Positions 28,428 to 39,101 of a DNA stretch of 64,000 nucleotides are shown piece after piece; the stretch's first letter is position 1; every line of letters starts with the position of its first letter. The DNA comes from Kappaphycus alvarezii (Eukaryota; Rhodophyta; Florideophyceae; Gigartinales; Solieriaceae). The position numbers and the translations under genes were made by a program. The notes beneath the pieces are model-generated. The model worked only from the letters and a program-made list of their open reading frames with translations, did not search any database and had not been told where the DNA came from. The stretch covers positions 505,001 through 569,000 of the forward strand of contig NADL03000462.1 of assembly GCA_002205965.3 (NCBI GenBank), written 5' to 3'.

Positions 28428-29579
28428 CTAATTGTCCGAACCTTTTGGGGACGTGAAGTCCTCACTGTCCGTCTGAGCCCCATTGATTCTGGACGGCTCG
28501 TTGACGAATGACACAACCTCTTCTTCTCCAATAACTAAAGTGACGTGTTGGAATGCATAATCAATGCGCGTCTGGAGGGCTTCCAAAGTCGGGCTTCCAA
28601 CAATAACGTCAAACGGGGCATTATTGACCACCAGGAACTCTAGATGCACAACCACCATTGACCCAGAAGACACCGGCACTCCTTTGAGACAACCAAGAAC
28701 CTCGGCGAAAGTTCCGTCTGCTACCGTCACCGAACGATCTGTTTCCGTTGGGGTGAGGGTAAGCCTTTTGCAGAGGTCCCAAGAGGTCAGGCTAGGAACG
28801 CCACCCGTGTCCAAAAGGGCATGAGCCTCCGTTCCATACAACTTCACGGCTACTATCTTCAGTCGGCGTGGACCTCCTGAAGAATTAAACATCGACGCCT
28901 GTGTAACCGGTAACCTCTTGGATAACAATCTCCTTAAAACCTTTCTGGCCTCCTCGGCACCCCCGCGCAATAGTTGTCCGAAATTCATTCCCGTGGCAGC
29001 TGAAGCCAGTTCAGCGATCACGTTATACTTCCTTGCATGATCCTGAAGTCCACCGGATTTCTTCTTCGATTTGCAGTTTCCTCTCTTTAACTTCTTCCTT
29101 GGGACGGGAGCCATCATCGGCGGACGATTAGCAGGGGCCTTGTTCAAGATGGCATAAAGATCCATCAAGTCTTCTCTCCTCTGTTTTGGGAGCTCGTGCC
29201 CGTCCGCACTTCTCTTCGCGGCGGCAACCACGTCCTTTCTGCGAGATTCCTGAACAACAGCGACCTTATCATCGTCTTTCGGCTTCTTAATTTTCAATTC
29301 TTCTCCAGACTCAGACCGGACCCTAGCAACTACGCCTCGCTGATCATCGCCACGAGGGTTCTTGGACCAGCATGTTGCTTTCGAATGGCCTCTTCTCTCA
29401 TAAATTGTACAACGCGTATCTCTATGCGGATTATGCGGGCAATGGCTCTCACCATGGCCCTTATGGTTGCAGTAGCTGCAAAAATAATCTGCATCTGTCT
29501 TCACCGGCGGCGTCGTTCTGTCGAATTGCTTCTTCACGAGCAACGATAGATCAGCGAATTCGTCGGCCAACTTATCCAC
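28428..29579 (-). CDS. gypsy nucleocapsid and retropepsin (383 codons open)
   Basis: An open frame with two zinc-knuckle-like boxes near residues 34-70 (CSYCNHKGHGESHC, then C-IYERRGHSKATC). A Lys-rich linker follows. A retropepsin domain then has ALLDTGG near 28803-28811 and the later FDVIVGSPTLEAL segment. It lies between the capsid-like frame and RT, as expected for gypsy Gag-Pol. Confidence 0.85.
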   Translation of the reverse strand: MDKLADEFADLSLLVKKQFDRTTPPVKTDADYFCSYCNHKGHGESHCPHNPHRDTRCTIYERRGHSKATCWSKNPRGDDQRGVVARVRSESGEELKIKKPKDDDKVAVVQESRRKDVVAAAKRSADGHELPKQRREDLMDLYAILNKAPANRPPMMAPVPRKKLKRGNCKSKKKSGGLQDHARKYNVIAELASAATGMNFGQLLRGGAEEARKVLRRLLSKRLPVTQASMFNSSGGPRRLKIVAVKLYGTEAHALLDTGGVPSLTSWDLCKRLTLTPTETDRSVTVADGTFAEVLGCLKGVPVSSGSMVVVHLEFLVVNNAPFDVIVGSPTLEALQTRIDYAFQHVTLVIGEEEVVSFVNEPSRINGAQTDSEDFTSPKGSDN

Positions 29580-29845
29580 CTTATTTTTCAGATGCTGAGA
29601 ACTACGAGCATCCGGCCTTTGGAGGATCTTCTTCGGCGCTTCAATCGATGATGCTCCTTGACTTTCTTCTCCGAAGAACGTCTTTTTTCCACTTACGAAG
29701 TCCGTGATTGCCTGTTTAGCCCTTTATAGTCCGTTGGGGCTCTAAACATCATAAACTGCGCCATGTCTTGATTTTCTGCCACTGATTTCCGAAGCAGGCC
29801 GAACGAAGCGATATCGTTGAATCCAACTCTCTTGTATAGAGCGTC

Positions 29846-30184
29846 TTACTGCGCTAGGGAGAAGGTTAAGTCCTTCGAGTCCAACCTAGCGTTGATAGCC
29901 TTCTGTAGTTCTTCCTCCGGCTTCGGGGTCTTCCCAAACTCCTCGATGAGCTTGGCCTTAACGGTCGAACAGTCCTTCGCCTCCTCCACCAATGCCCAAT
30001 CTCTCGCGAAAGCCTTGTAGTAAAGCTCAAACGCTGCGCCCTCGAGGTGAACAAGGATCTGGAGCGCCTTTTCCTCATCGCTTTTCCCGCGCATAATTAC
30101 ATTCTCGTACGCGAAAAGAAAGCGCGAGACGTCGGAAGAAGGGGAACCGTTGAAGGTAACGTGGGGTCTCAGGGAATCGTTCAT
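29846..30184 (-). pseudogene. gypsy Gag capsid region
   Basis: The frame from the ATG at 30184 begins MNDSLRPHVTFNG, then SRFLFAYENVIMRG, ALQILVHLEGAAFELY and TVKAKLIEEFG. This is the helical pattern of a retrotransposon capsid N-domain. It lies 29 bases inside the 5' LTR/primer-binding-site boundary. Confidence 0.75.
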
Positions 30185-30196
30185 GTTCGTAGTCGA

Positions 30197-30213
30197 CCTT
30201 GGATGCGGGACCA
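30197..30213 (-). promoter_or_regulatory. gypsy primer-binding site
   Basis: On the element strand TGGTCCCGCATCC directly follows the 5' LTR. It starts with TGG, the complement of a tRNA 3' CCA end. The tRNA species was not identified. Confidence 0.65.
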
Positions 30214-31004
30214 TGAAATGCTTTTTTTTCTGTTTACCATGCTTTTCTGTTTCGGCCAAGCGGAACCTACCTCCCGTTCCCCAAGACTCAGGCGGCCCCC
30301 TCGTTCTCATATAGGGGCTGCCGGTCCGGGGTTTCTACTCGTGTACGGTGCAAGTACAGTGTATACTTGTAACAATTGTGCCCCCAGTACCCTGACAGTA
30401 TCCCGCCAGTAACCGTTACCAAGATTTACACTGTACCAAGACATCAGTGCAACTTGTGCACTGTACCCAGACACCGGTGCAAAACACAAGACCCATACCA
30501 CTCCGCTCCAAGCCAATCACATGACGCCATTGTGGCGATCTCGCGTGGTTCTCGAAACTTCTCCCACCTCACCAATCAGCAATCACTTTATGCCTTCTTG
30601 CCAATTGGACCAATGGAACTTTGTCATGATGTTTACTGCTGTCAATCTCCCTGATAGTTTCTACTTGAACCTTCAAAACCTTTTAGTTTCATGCATTTAG
30701 GGCCGTTCTTCTAGAATACCTTTGAATTTAGCATTATCTGCCTATAATTTACCATTGTTGTCGTTGAGTACTTTTTCTGTATAAACACTGGTCTGAAGCT
30801 CCGGCCTCTTCACCGGAAGCATCAACCAACAGTTCAATCATCGATTACCTTTTGTGCGCTCAACACCCCACAATACTACTACCGTAAACTGTAAGAGCCC
30901 ACATCCCGATCGTACAGTGTCCAGTAGTACTGTATACTGTACGAGCACACCGGGCCAATCAACTAGCGACGCTGATCGTCGCGCGACACAAAACTCGCGC
31001 GACA
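30214..31004 (-). repeat. gypsy 5' LTR, split by an insertion
   Basis: 30214-30362 and 30912-31004 together match the 238-bp left LTR. The piece between them is foreign. The ends are TGAAATGC and CGCGCGACA on the plus strand. Confidence 0.85.
30363..30911. mobile_element. 549-bp insertion in the gypsy 5' LTR
   Basis: The LTR is interrupted here. GTACAGTGT stands at both edges (30354-30362 and 30912-30920), compatible with a 9-bp target duplication. I see no long terminal inverted repeats and no protein. The insert contains several CCAAT boxes and GTACA motifs. It could be a solo or non-autonomous element of unknown type. Confidence 0.55.
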
Positions 31005-31009
31005 GGGTG
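31005..31009. repeat. gypsy target-site duplication, right
   Basis: GGGTG, the partner of 23388-23392. Confidence 0.85.
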
Positions 31010-31077
31010 TATCTGAAACAGGGTAAGGCTTTTAGAATGAGCTATGTAAATTTTTTTGCTTCATGTACACGTTTGTA

Positions 31078-31214
31078 TGCGGGTGAAGACATTTACGGAG
31101 TAGCGAGCCAATAGCCGAGCGTCCCAGGATCCGGGGGCAGGGACGGTACAGTATTTAACCAATCAAACACCGCCTCCCGCCGGGTGACCTGGTTCAGCCT
31201 GTCTATTTCTCTCT
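31078..31214 (+). repeat. DIRS-like element 1 terminal repeat, left
   Basis: It runs from TGCGGGTGAAG to ATTTCTCTC. It contains GGGGGCAGGGACGGTACAG followed by a TATTTA box, a plausible element promoter. It aligns with 35111-35248. Confidence 0.82.
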
Positions 31215-31289
31215 GACGAGAGAAATTCCCCTTGTGAAAGCCGGGCGGTGACATCATCTATCGGATACGCACAAAGTATCATCGAGGCA

Positions 31290-31973
31290 ATGGCTGACTC
31301 TCAAGAAAACGTTGGGCCGGGGAGGGAGGACGCTGGAGGAGGCGAGGGCGGGGGTGGTGGAAACGCCGCTGATCAGTTTCGTGCCGCCTGGGTGGCGCTC
31401 AAACAGAATCGACGCGATTATGAAGAGGTGGTCCAGGAGCTGAACGCCTCGAAGTTGGTTGTGGAGGGTAGTGCGTTCGACCATGGGGCCCTCGTACCGG
31501 TGACGCACATGGGGTACTTTAAACCCCCATCGGATGCATTCCTTGCCGATCTCAAGAGCAAGGACCGGTGATCCGCTTAGGAATGCGAATATATCAACGC
31601 GGCAGGTGTTTGATTGGAATTGGGGTTGATTTCGTTCGAGGTGGCAAGGACCGGACCGGAAGGAGTGGAAGTAATGGGGAGGCAACTGAAGTTGGCGGAA
31701 ATGGCAATGAAGGCATCGTTAGATGTACTGTCCATGAGAGCTCAGTACTTCAGAGACATCACGGAGCAAGGGGAGGAGGCGGCAAGGCAGATGGATTTCT
31801 TGGTCGAGCGAGGTCATGAGGTGGTCTTTTCGGAGTTGTACAGGACTGCGCGGGAGGCACTGACGACGAAGCTGGAGGTCGAGGCCGCGAAGTGGTTGGC
31901 TAGAGCGAGATTGGAAAGGGCGAGGGGAGGGAACAGTAAGGGCGGTCCAGCGTCGAGCGCAGGTGATGAGTGA
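31290..31973 (+). pseudogene. DIRS-like element 1 Gag-like region
   Basis: Two open stretches in this interval give glycine-rich then helical text (FRAAWVALKQNRRDYEEVVQ; VRAQ, AARQMDFLVERGHEV; LEVEAAKWLARARLERARGG). Position before RT and composition suggest the element's first protein. No domain is recognised. Confidence 0.5.
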
Positions 31974-33725
31974 TGTCGAAGGGCGCTGCAAGGGGAGGGC
32001 ATATCGTGAAGACTGCGAGGGGAAAGTCGCTATGGCGGGGGACGGCGTCAAGGGCCGAGGCATGGGGCTCGGTATTGGGGGCGTCGGAGGTCGTGGTGAG
32101 AGCCGTTCGGTATGGTATAAGGGACGTTCCAACGGTGCCCTTTACGGAGAGGTTGGTAATGGGAGAGATATTCTATACGAGAGAGGACAAGGAGTTTGCG
32201 GGAGAAGAGTTGAGGAATGGGGTACGCGCGCGTATCTTCGAGGAGATTGGGAAGGAGGAGGTGGATCAGATCGTAAGGGAGGGAAAGATGGTTTCGTCAT
32301 CGTTCGTGGCGTGGCAGGGGTAGAAGAAGGAGAGGAAGGCAAGGTATGTGATCAACTTCAGCAGACAAAGCAAGCGTTCCCCGAAAGGGACGGTGAGGAT
32401 GGAAACTGTACATTCGGTTGCGGTGGAAGTGGAAAAGGGGGATGTGATGATCTCATGGGATTTAAAGAGCGGGTACCGCCACTTTTCTCTCCATCCGGAC
32501 ATCCGCGACTGCCTTTTGTTCCTGTAAAATGGGCGCTATTACCTGTGCATTGCGTTGCCGTTCGGTTTGGGCCGGTCGGGGTACTGTTTTTGCAAAATTA
32601 TACGACCGCTGGTGAGGTACTTGCGGAAGAGGTTTTGTGTACCGTGTGCTGCCGTGTATAGACGACTTTCTATTGGCACCGTCTCCGCCCGGCCGGGCGG
32701 CTACAGAGGAGGACTGCCGAGAGGCGGGCAAAGTGCTGGACAGACTGTTCGGGGAGTCGTGGTTGGTGAGACACCAAGAGAAGGGAGTGTGGGGAGGGTT
32801 GAGGTGGATCGAGCACTTGGATGTCCTAGTCGGCACCGAGGAGATGTGGGTGTACGTAACGGATCGGAAGTTGGCGCGGGTACGGAAGCTGGAAAGAAGG
32901 ATAATTGCTTTGGCACAACAGAACAGGAGATTGGTGCCGCTGGCGATGCTGCGAAGCTTTTTTGGGATATGCGTGTCCCTTTCGCTCACCCTAACGATGG
33001 CACGTTTCTACACGCGCTCGCTCTACTTAAATATGTCTGTTTTGGAGCGGCGGCTTGCGTGGAGGGAGGGCCAATTCCGCAGCCAGCGGAGGTCGCGAGC
33101 CTGCGAGCGGCCGGACAAATCGGGGGCTGTTAACCAGGAGTTGTCAAAGGGAAGAGTGAGGTTGAATCGGCAGTCGCTACGGGATATGGCCTATTGGAGT
33201 TCATAGCCTATTGGAGTTCAGAGGGGGCCGGACATTGTCATGCACAACGACGCAGCCGATTTCGGGTACGAGGGTACGCTTGGGTTCCGAGTGGAGGCAG
33301 GGGTACCGGGTTTGTGGGAATGTCAAGGTTTTTGGGGCGCGAGAGATCGCGCCCACTCGATTACTTTGAGGGAATTGCCCGCGGTGGCGCCTGTTGCTAC
33401 ACAGGCATTTCGCCAAGTATGTAGCCCGTCCCGAGGTTCAGAGATTGTTGCCGCAAGAGGAAAATCAGGCGGTGGTGGCGATTTCAAGCGTGATGGTCTC
33501 TGCGTTGCGCCCGATGATGGCAGAGCTACGGAAGCTGGAGGTGTTGCTACAAGTGTTGGGGTTGCGTATCGAGGCTCGGTAGATCCCGTCCGCGGTCAAT
33601 CGGTTCGCAGATGGGCTGTCACGGACATGGGATCCGGGGGACGTGCAGGCGGCAGAACAGGTGGTGATGTCGATACAAGAGGAGTACGAGATGGAGGAGG
33701 TCTTGTTTTGAAAGAAGGTCGCTAG
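31970..33725 (+). pseudogene. DIRS-like element 1 reverse transcriptase and RNase H
   Basis: RT text includes ISWDLKSGYRHFSLHPDIRD (motif A, about 32450-32510), LPFGLG and the YIDDFLL-like box near 32650. RSFFGICVSLSLTLTMARFY follows, the typical DIRS RT/RNase H connection. RNase H begins near 33236 (MHNDAADFGYEGTLG) and later has AVNRFADGLSR (about 33590). The YIDDFLL box and the late RNase H residues match DIRS-group proteins better than gypsy. Confidence 0.78.
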
Positions 33726-34222
33726 GGGTGAATTTGGTGGCGAGGCAGAAGTACCTGGGAACGCAGATGGGGGAAGACTGGGGGGCGGGCGGGCGCGGTT
33801 GTGGAATCCGCCGTTCGACTTGATGCCGTTAGTGGTGAAGAGGATCGAAGAAGACGGGGGATTTGGGGTGATGTAGCGCCGAGGTGGCGTGCGCAACCCT
33901 GGTTCGCGCGCTTACGCGGAATCAGCTCACGCATGGTCGCTTTGGGGAAAAGGCGAGAGATGTATGGCAGCGGTCATCGGGTCGTCGAGGGCTGGGGTTT
34001 GATGGAGGCGGAGATAGGTTACGGTCCGAGTGGGAGGAGGAGATAAGAGCGGTAGTGCTATCGAGAAAGAGAGCAGGAGGCGAAGGGGAGGAGATAAAGG
34101 GGACAGAGAGGAGGCAGCGTCTCTGTTGGAAGAATTTGGATGGGCAGAATCGATATGGCGGAATCGGACGAGGCAGTTGAGCAAATGACTGAGTTTTTTT
34201 TTATGAAGAGGGTCGTACTACC

Positions 34223-34909
34223 ATGCCAGCTTCGGAGGGGGATGCGCTCGCATACATAGGGTACCTTTCACTGGAGAAGAGGGTGGGCCCACAGTCGGCT
34301 CGCGAATATGTGTCGGCGATATCCAAATACCATGAAGATGCCGGTTATCCGTCACCAACGAGGACGCGCCTTTTCTTCCACTTTTTGACGGCGTATGAGA
34401 AAAGGGTGGATCGGGAAGGTCGTTTTTGTGAATCTAGGGTATGGGTGCCTGCGTGGACAATGTTGAGAGTCTTCCGATTGGGGCTGAGCACTGGTACTGC
34501 AGAGATGGTTGGGTGTTGCGCGCTGGTGCTATTTGCGTACTTGTTCCAGTGCCGGCCAGTGACGGTCTCCCACGTAGCTCCCGGCCATGTCACGGTCACG
34601 GAGGGAGGGGTAATTCGAGCCGCTTTAACTCACCGCAAAGGAAAGCCCACAAGTCCCCCCTTCGTCTTGACGTATCAAAGAAATCCGGAGTGGCCGGTCG
34701 CGGTCCGCGGGCGCCCACGGGACGTGCTGATGAAGTGGATACGTAAGCGGCCAGCGGGTGAGAGTTTATTCAACATGTCTTCGGCAGAGGGGCTCGACAC
34801 GACTAACGTGGGGAGCGCATTGACACGGGGTGTAGCCGAACTGGAGTTGGAGCCACCGCAAGGGTGGCTACTGTGGGTCACACAGTTTGAGAATTGGGAT
34901 TTTCAATGA
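34223..34909 (+). CDS. DIRS-like element 1 tyrosine recombinase (228 codons open)
   Basis: Open from ATG 34223. The N-terminal SAM-like part is GPQSAREYVSAISKYHEDAG. The catalytic domain has CALVLFAYLFQCRPVTVSHV, where the Arg of the R-H-R-Y set is expected, and then a beta region (AALTHRKGKPTSPPFVLTY). It is short compared with complete YR proteins. It is part of the fossil. Confidence 0.7.
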   Translation: MPASEGDALAYIGYLSLEKRVGPQSAREYVSAISKYHEDAGYPSPTRTRLFFHFLTAYEKRVDREGRFCESRVWVPAWTMLRVFRLGLSTGTAEMVGCCALVLFAYLFQCRPVTVSHVAPGHVTVTEGGVIRAALTHRKGKPTSPPFVLTYQRNPEWPVAVRGRPRDVLMKWIRKRPAGESLFNMSSAEGLDTTNVGSALTRGVAELELEPPQGWLLWVTQFENWDFQ

Positions 34910-35110
34910 GTTGGTTAATCTCCAGTTTTCGCAACCGTGGATAATCCATCGAATGGATTGGGCCTTAGAGTCGATGTTCCAGATTTATTTTGATAGTAAT
35001 ATCCAGCTTTTTCCGGCTTCCTCGAGGTTCTTCGCGAACCTCCCAAGAGAAGGATAAAGAGCGTCTCCGGGTTGAGTTTGGTGTCTCGTCGCGTCTTTTT
35101 CACGAGCTCA

Positions 35111-35248
35111 TGCGGGTGAAGATATTTACAGGAGTAGCGAGCCAATAGCAGAGCGTCCCAGGGTCCGGGGGCAGGGACGGTACAGTATTTATCAGATCCA
35201 ACACCGCCCCCCGACGGCCGACCTCTTTCGCCACGTGTATTTCTCTCC
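35111..35248 (+). repeat. DIRS-like element 1 terminal repeat, right
   Basis: Direct repeat of 31078-31214 with clear divergence, including the GGGACGGTACAG-TATTTA promoter-like stretch. Confidence 0.82.
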
Positions 35249-35443
35249 CACCCACCCTCCCCTGCGGGGCACTTCAGCATGTCTTTCTCTTGTAGTGGTC
35301 CTAGGGTCCTGTCAGAAAGAGTACTTTAACTGTGCTTTAGGTATTAGTTGCAACTTGAATGCGGGTGTCCATGCGACTAGGTAAATCAACATGAATCTTC
35401 TTTACTTTTTAAAACTCCTTCAAATAAGCCCCTGCGAACTAAA
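35249..35443. other. spacer
   Basis: Nothing recognised between the DIRS-like repeat and the GTACAGTA inverted pair. Confidence 0.3.
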
Positions 35444-35582
35444 GTACAGTATACTGTGTGGTAAATCTTTACAATTTGTGCTGTACTGCACGGTACAGTA
35501 TGGCACAGAAGCGTGCGGAGGGTGTTCAGAAATTAACTTCGAATGCGGGCGACGGGTGGAAACCTGTCGCGATATACTGTAC
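35444..35582. repeat. 139-bp MITE-like segment with GTACAGTATA inverted ends
   Basis: GTACAGTATA at 35444-35453 is the inverse of TATACTGTAC at 35573-35582. An internal hairpin CTGTAC-TGCACG-GTACAG occupies 35481-35498. It is small and non-coding. It may be a non-autonomous element or just a cluster of the window's recurrent GTAC motif. Confidence 0.4.
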
Positions 35583-35690
35583 AGTGTTTATGAAAAGCAA
35601 TCATTGCATCGCCCCCCCCACACCGTGTGCAGTCCCCAGTAGATACTGAAGAGAGAGATAGAAGTATCTTTACTCGTTGCTAATCTTGAG

Positions 35691-35755
35691 CGTGCACCGA
35701 CTGACCGACTATTCAGATAAGAACTAACTGGATGGACCAAATCGGTCACGTGCAT
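35691..35755 (-). pseudogene. LINE-like type I 3'-tail fragment (65 bp)
   Basis: The minus strand contains CACGTGACC-GATTTGGTCCATCC and then GAATAGTCGGTCAGTCGGTG. This matches the last codons and 3' UTR of copy E (about 22310-22375) and of the fragment at 3318. It is an extreme 5' truncation. Confidence 0.7.
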
Positions 35756-36164
35756 TAAACCTCTTTTTACGAATAGGAAAATTCCCCTGCTTCCTCACGG
35801 AACCCCTCTTTCGGAGCCGCAGAAGGCACCTATTCATTCGCTGCATTCTTAATTAGCTTCCCCAACTCTCACCCCGCTCCGCAGTTGTTCCTCCGGTTCC
35901 GGACCCTACGTCGACCCTCCTGAACAAACTCCACCAAATAAGCCGCCCGAAGGTACCTCCCTCCATTTTCTCTCTCCTCCACGACACCCTCTAGTGTGCT
36001 GTCCACCCCGATGCATGATCTCTGATTCTAGGTTGGGACCCGGACTAGAAGACGACACAGCCTGACCTATCTGCTACAGTGTAGGATGAATATGCACTTT
36101 CGCGATGGAACTATGGCCTGTGACCCCTCTCTGGTGTTCATAGCCCATGATGACTCTTTAGTGT
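35756..36164. other. spacer
   Basis: Pyrimidine-rich non-coding sequence with no recognised feature. Confidence 0.3.
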
Positions 36165-36340
36165 AATGATTGGAAAACTATGGGTGAATTAATGGAGAGG
36201 CTTCATCGTGTCTGAATTCCACCACTACAAGCAAGTTACGCGTGGCAGTCTTGTTCCTACTCTAAGCAATGTCATAAGTACACCAAGGCTGAACCAACGT
36301 GTCTACAGGGTAAGGTTCTATTGTGCAAGTACTTGCGCGA
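36165..36340 (+). repeat. DIRS-like element 2 terminal repeat, left
   Basis: It runs from ATGATTGGAAAACTATGGG to the 12-bp palindrome GCAAGTACTTGC (36325-36336). It aligns along its whole length with 39396-39570. Confidence 0.85.
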
Positions 36341-36539
36341 GGGCGAAGGCAACCCGTTGAACAGGACTATATAACCTTAGATTTTGGTCGCAATGGCTGC
36401 TGTCTCTGCACCCCCAAGTTTTCGCTTGTTGTGATACCTAGAACCATCCTCCGGACGAATCAATCATCACGGTCGACATTCACACATCACCCATGTCTAA
36501 AGCTCACCTTGTTCTGCATCATCTTCCGACGCTCATCTC

Positions 36540-36951
36540 GTGTACCTCGTAAACAAATTCGCCAGGATCGAAAGCCAACTTTCCGAGATCTTCAGCTATC
36601 TCAAGTTTGGATCTGCTGACCAGAACGCACCCGCATCTGGTCGAGCTCGTGCTGCAGAGACTCCGACTAGCAGTCACGTCTCTAATCAAGCCACTCGTAC
36701 CGCCACCGAGACGTTCCAAGTTGGTACCCACCAGTTCACGTTACTTCCAACTTCCTCTGAAACCGTGGCCGAAACCTTCGGTAGCCGTCGAGCTTACGCC
36801 GCTACAGGAAGGCTCAAAAAGTTCTCGAAATCGTCTACCGTCCCACCGCTTCCTTCCAACGGGTTCATCCCGGAAACCGAGGGACTATTTGGTTGAATCA
36901 AATCTGCTGACCTCGGTGACGGTTGGGAGGCAGAGTTCCTGTGTAATGTAG
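36540..36951 (+). pseudogene. DIRS-like element 2 Gag-like region
   Basis: The open stretch begins MYLVNKFARIESQLSEIFSY with a Ser/Thr-rich middle. Position before RT is the only hint of role, and no domain is recognised. Confidence 0.4.
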
Positions 36952-37599
36952 GGAGGAATTGCGAGAACGCCCTAGCTACGACACACAAGGTTACAAGGTA
37001 GCTGGACGCCAAGGACGTCCAAGCCGCCAACGAGGAATTCTCTGTTCTCCATCACTTCCTGGAAGCTTCTTATTCTCTAGTTCTCTAACGAATCGATTTC
37101 TTCACCGATGCTCTGGAATATGGCAAGTCTGAGGCTATTCTCCTACAGAAATACCTCAGGGAGGACGATTTAAACTATCCATCCAAACTCTACCGCTCGA
37201 CCAAGCACAAGTTATCCGAACTACATTCCCAGGCTTAAATGCGGAGAGTTAAACAAGCAGCTGGCCTCATCCGGGACCCGCCGCGGTAACAAATCTCAAG
37301 AGAAAGAAAGCTCCCCTCAGAATCAGAATCCATCTCGCAACTAAGCTGTCACTATCGCGACTTTTTCTTTCTGGTAGGTCTCACATCTTATGGCGGAACA
37401 CTCAAAGAGACGCCTCGTCATGGACAGATTACCTCCACGCTTCTTACTTCCTCATGCGTGCAATTCTGTTCGGAGTATACGAAGTAACGGTTACGACTTT
37501 CCGTTCCCTTCCAAAATTCCCTGTCGACCCGAAGCACAGGGAATTTTTCGACTTAGCCACCGCCGACGCCCTACATAGGAGACCATAAGAGGAGATCTC

Positions 37600-39101
37600 T
37601 CCTTCTGCCGCCCTCGACCTGCACCGCCAAAGCTACCCAATCTCAAACGCGTTCGTCGCAGAGTCCGCTGGCAAGCAACGTGCCGTAGTCATTCTCTCTC
37701 GCCATTCTACCTTGTTCAGTGGCATCCTCGTCAAAATGGAAACCCTGAAAGGCTTCGATCAGGAGCTCAAGCAAGCCGATCTAATTTTCTCGTTCTATAT
37801 CGCCAAGGATTACCATCACTTTCGGCTACACCCAAAAACCCGAAATTGGTTTCTATTCAAAGTCGACAAAAGATACTTCAGATACATCACGCTGCCCTTT
37901 GGATGGAAACTATCGGCCACATATTTCGTCAAGCTTATGTAGGGTCTAGTCTGTTACGTTCTCCAGCATTATCGTCTGCGACTACATCCGTACATGGACG
38001 ATTTTCTAGTCACTGTTCGGAGTCGGTCCCGAGTCAGAAAAGCTCTTCACCAAATCTATCGTCTCCTGGCCTCGTGCGGGCTGCTGCGCAAGGAGGACAA
38101 GTCCGGTTCCCAGTTCACGATGCCTCGAACACCTTGGATTCGTAATAGACACTTCACACATGATTTTTGGCATCTCTGCCCGTTAAATGGAAACAATATG
38201 TGGAATTGACCAGCAACTATTACGAAAAAGTTGACAAAACCGGCGAATGGTCGACGTCAAGCTGTTACTCCACTTAACCGGAGTGGCAATTTCATGCTCT
38301 CTCGCAATGACGCTCGCGCGCTTCTACAAGAGGTCAATGTACGACTCTTTTCAAGAGAAGACCACCAAATTAGGGAAAAGAGTCCGCCTCCTACACGCGG
38401 CAATCCGAAATCTCAAGTTCTCGAAAGATCTCATGGTTCATCCACCTCAACACCCCATTTCAACGCCATCCCCTACCCTGGCGATGCACTCAGACACGTC
38501 AGCCTCCATCGGCCTGGGAGTAATGCTGGGATCAGATCTTTGAACGGGAGCCCAAGGGTCACGGGAGGGCCTGGGCCTGTGAGGTCCAGTACTTAGCGTC
38601 AAGCCAATTATATTTCTGGAACTATGGGACGTGACCGACAAAATCAGATCGTTTGCCAAGATGTTACGCTCTGGGACCTATCTTAAGATTTGGGAAGAAA
38701 AACAAGCCGTCGTTTCCATACTGAACGCCATAACTACCAAATCCAGACCACTCATGCGAGAACTGAGAGTATTACACCGATTTCTCACCCGTATCGGGAT
38801 CTCTATTGAATCGCATTATCTACCGTCCGCTGTGAGTCGCTTCGCCGACAGGTTTTCTCGCCTCCAAACACTGGACGATTGGAAGATCAGCACTCAACCA
38901 AGATCCTCGTTACGCAACATGGCACCCACATTAGTTCGTTTCGCCGACAATTCCAACAAAGTATGCCTTTATTTCAACAGCGAGCATGCATGTCCTGGAT
39001 CACTGGCCATAGACGCCTTCAGACAAGACTGGAGCCCAGAAACCAACTTTTGGAACCCATCACTCAAGCTAATACCCCTCGTCGTCACCAAGACTTGCTA
39101 A
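37600..39101 (+). pseudogene. DIRS-like element 2 reverse transcriptase and RNase H
   Basis: RT: FSFYIAKDYHHFRLHPKTRN and ITLPFGWKLSATYFVKLM (37712-37942), then YMDDFLVTVRSRS (37991-38030). Connection: AISCSLAMTLARFYKRSMY (38290-38345). RNase H: MHSDTSASIGLGVML near 38485. Its late part reads LPSAVSRFADRFSRLQ, FNSEHACPGSLAIDAFRQDW and NFWNPSLKLIPLVV (38820-39101). These are DIRS-group signatures. It is part of the fossil. Confidence 0.78.

Larger units (their letters stand above)
23393..31004 (-). mobile_element. Ty3/gypsy LTR retrotransposon with antisense accessory region, fossil
   Basis: All structural parts are present. There are LTRs at both ends (238 bp at left; the right one is enlarged by an insertion), a 5-bp duplication GGGTG, a primer-binding site and a polypurine tract. 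Gag, zinc knuckles, retropepsin, RT, RNase H and integrase follow in Ty3/gypsy order on the minus strand. Between integrase and the 3' LTR an additional ~1.3-kb coding region lies on the plus strand. The element is broken at perhaps six to ten points in pol and elsewhere. The two LTRs are visibly diverged, so it is not a recent insertion. No chromodomain was seen at the integrase C-terminus. Confidence 0.9.
31078..35248 (+). mobile_element. DIRS-like tyrosine-recombinase retrotransposon 1, fossil
   Basis: Flanked by ~137-bp direct repeats (31078-31214 and 35111-35248). On the plus strand it holds a Gag-like region, RT, RNase H and a tyrosine recombinase in DIRS order, with no integrase or aspartic protease. 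It is broken at several points (about five or more). Direct rather than inverted repeats favour the Ngaro/PAT side of the DIRS group, where repeats are split. It starts 73 bases after the gypsy LTR. Confidence 0.8.
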
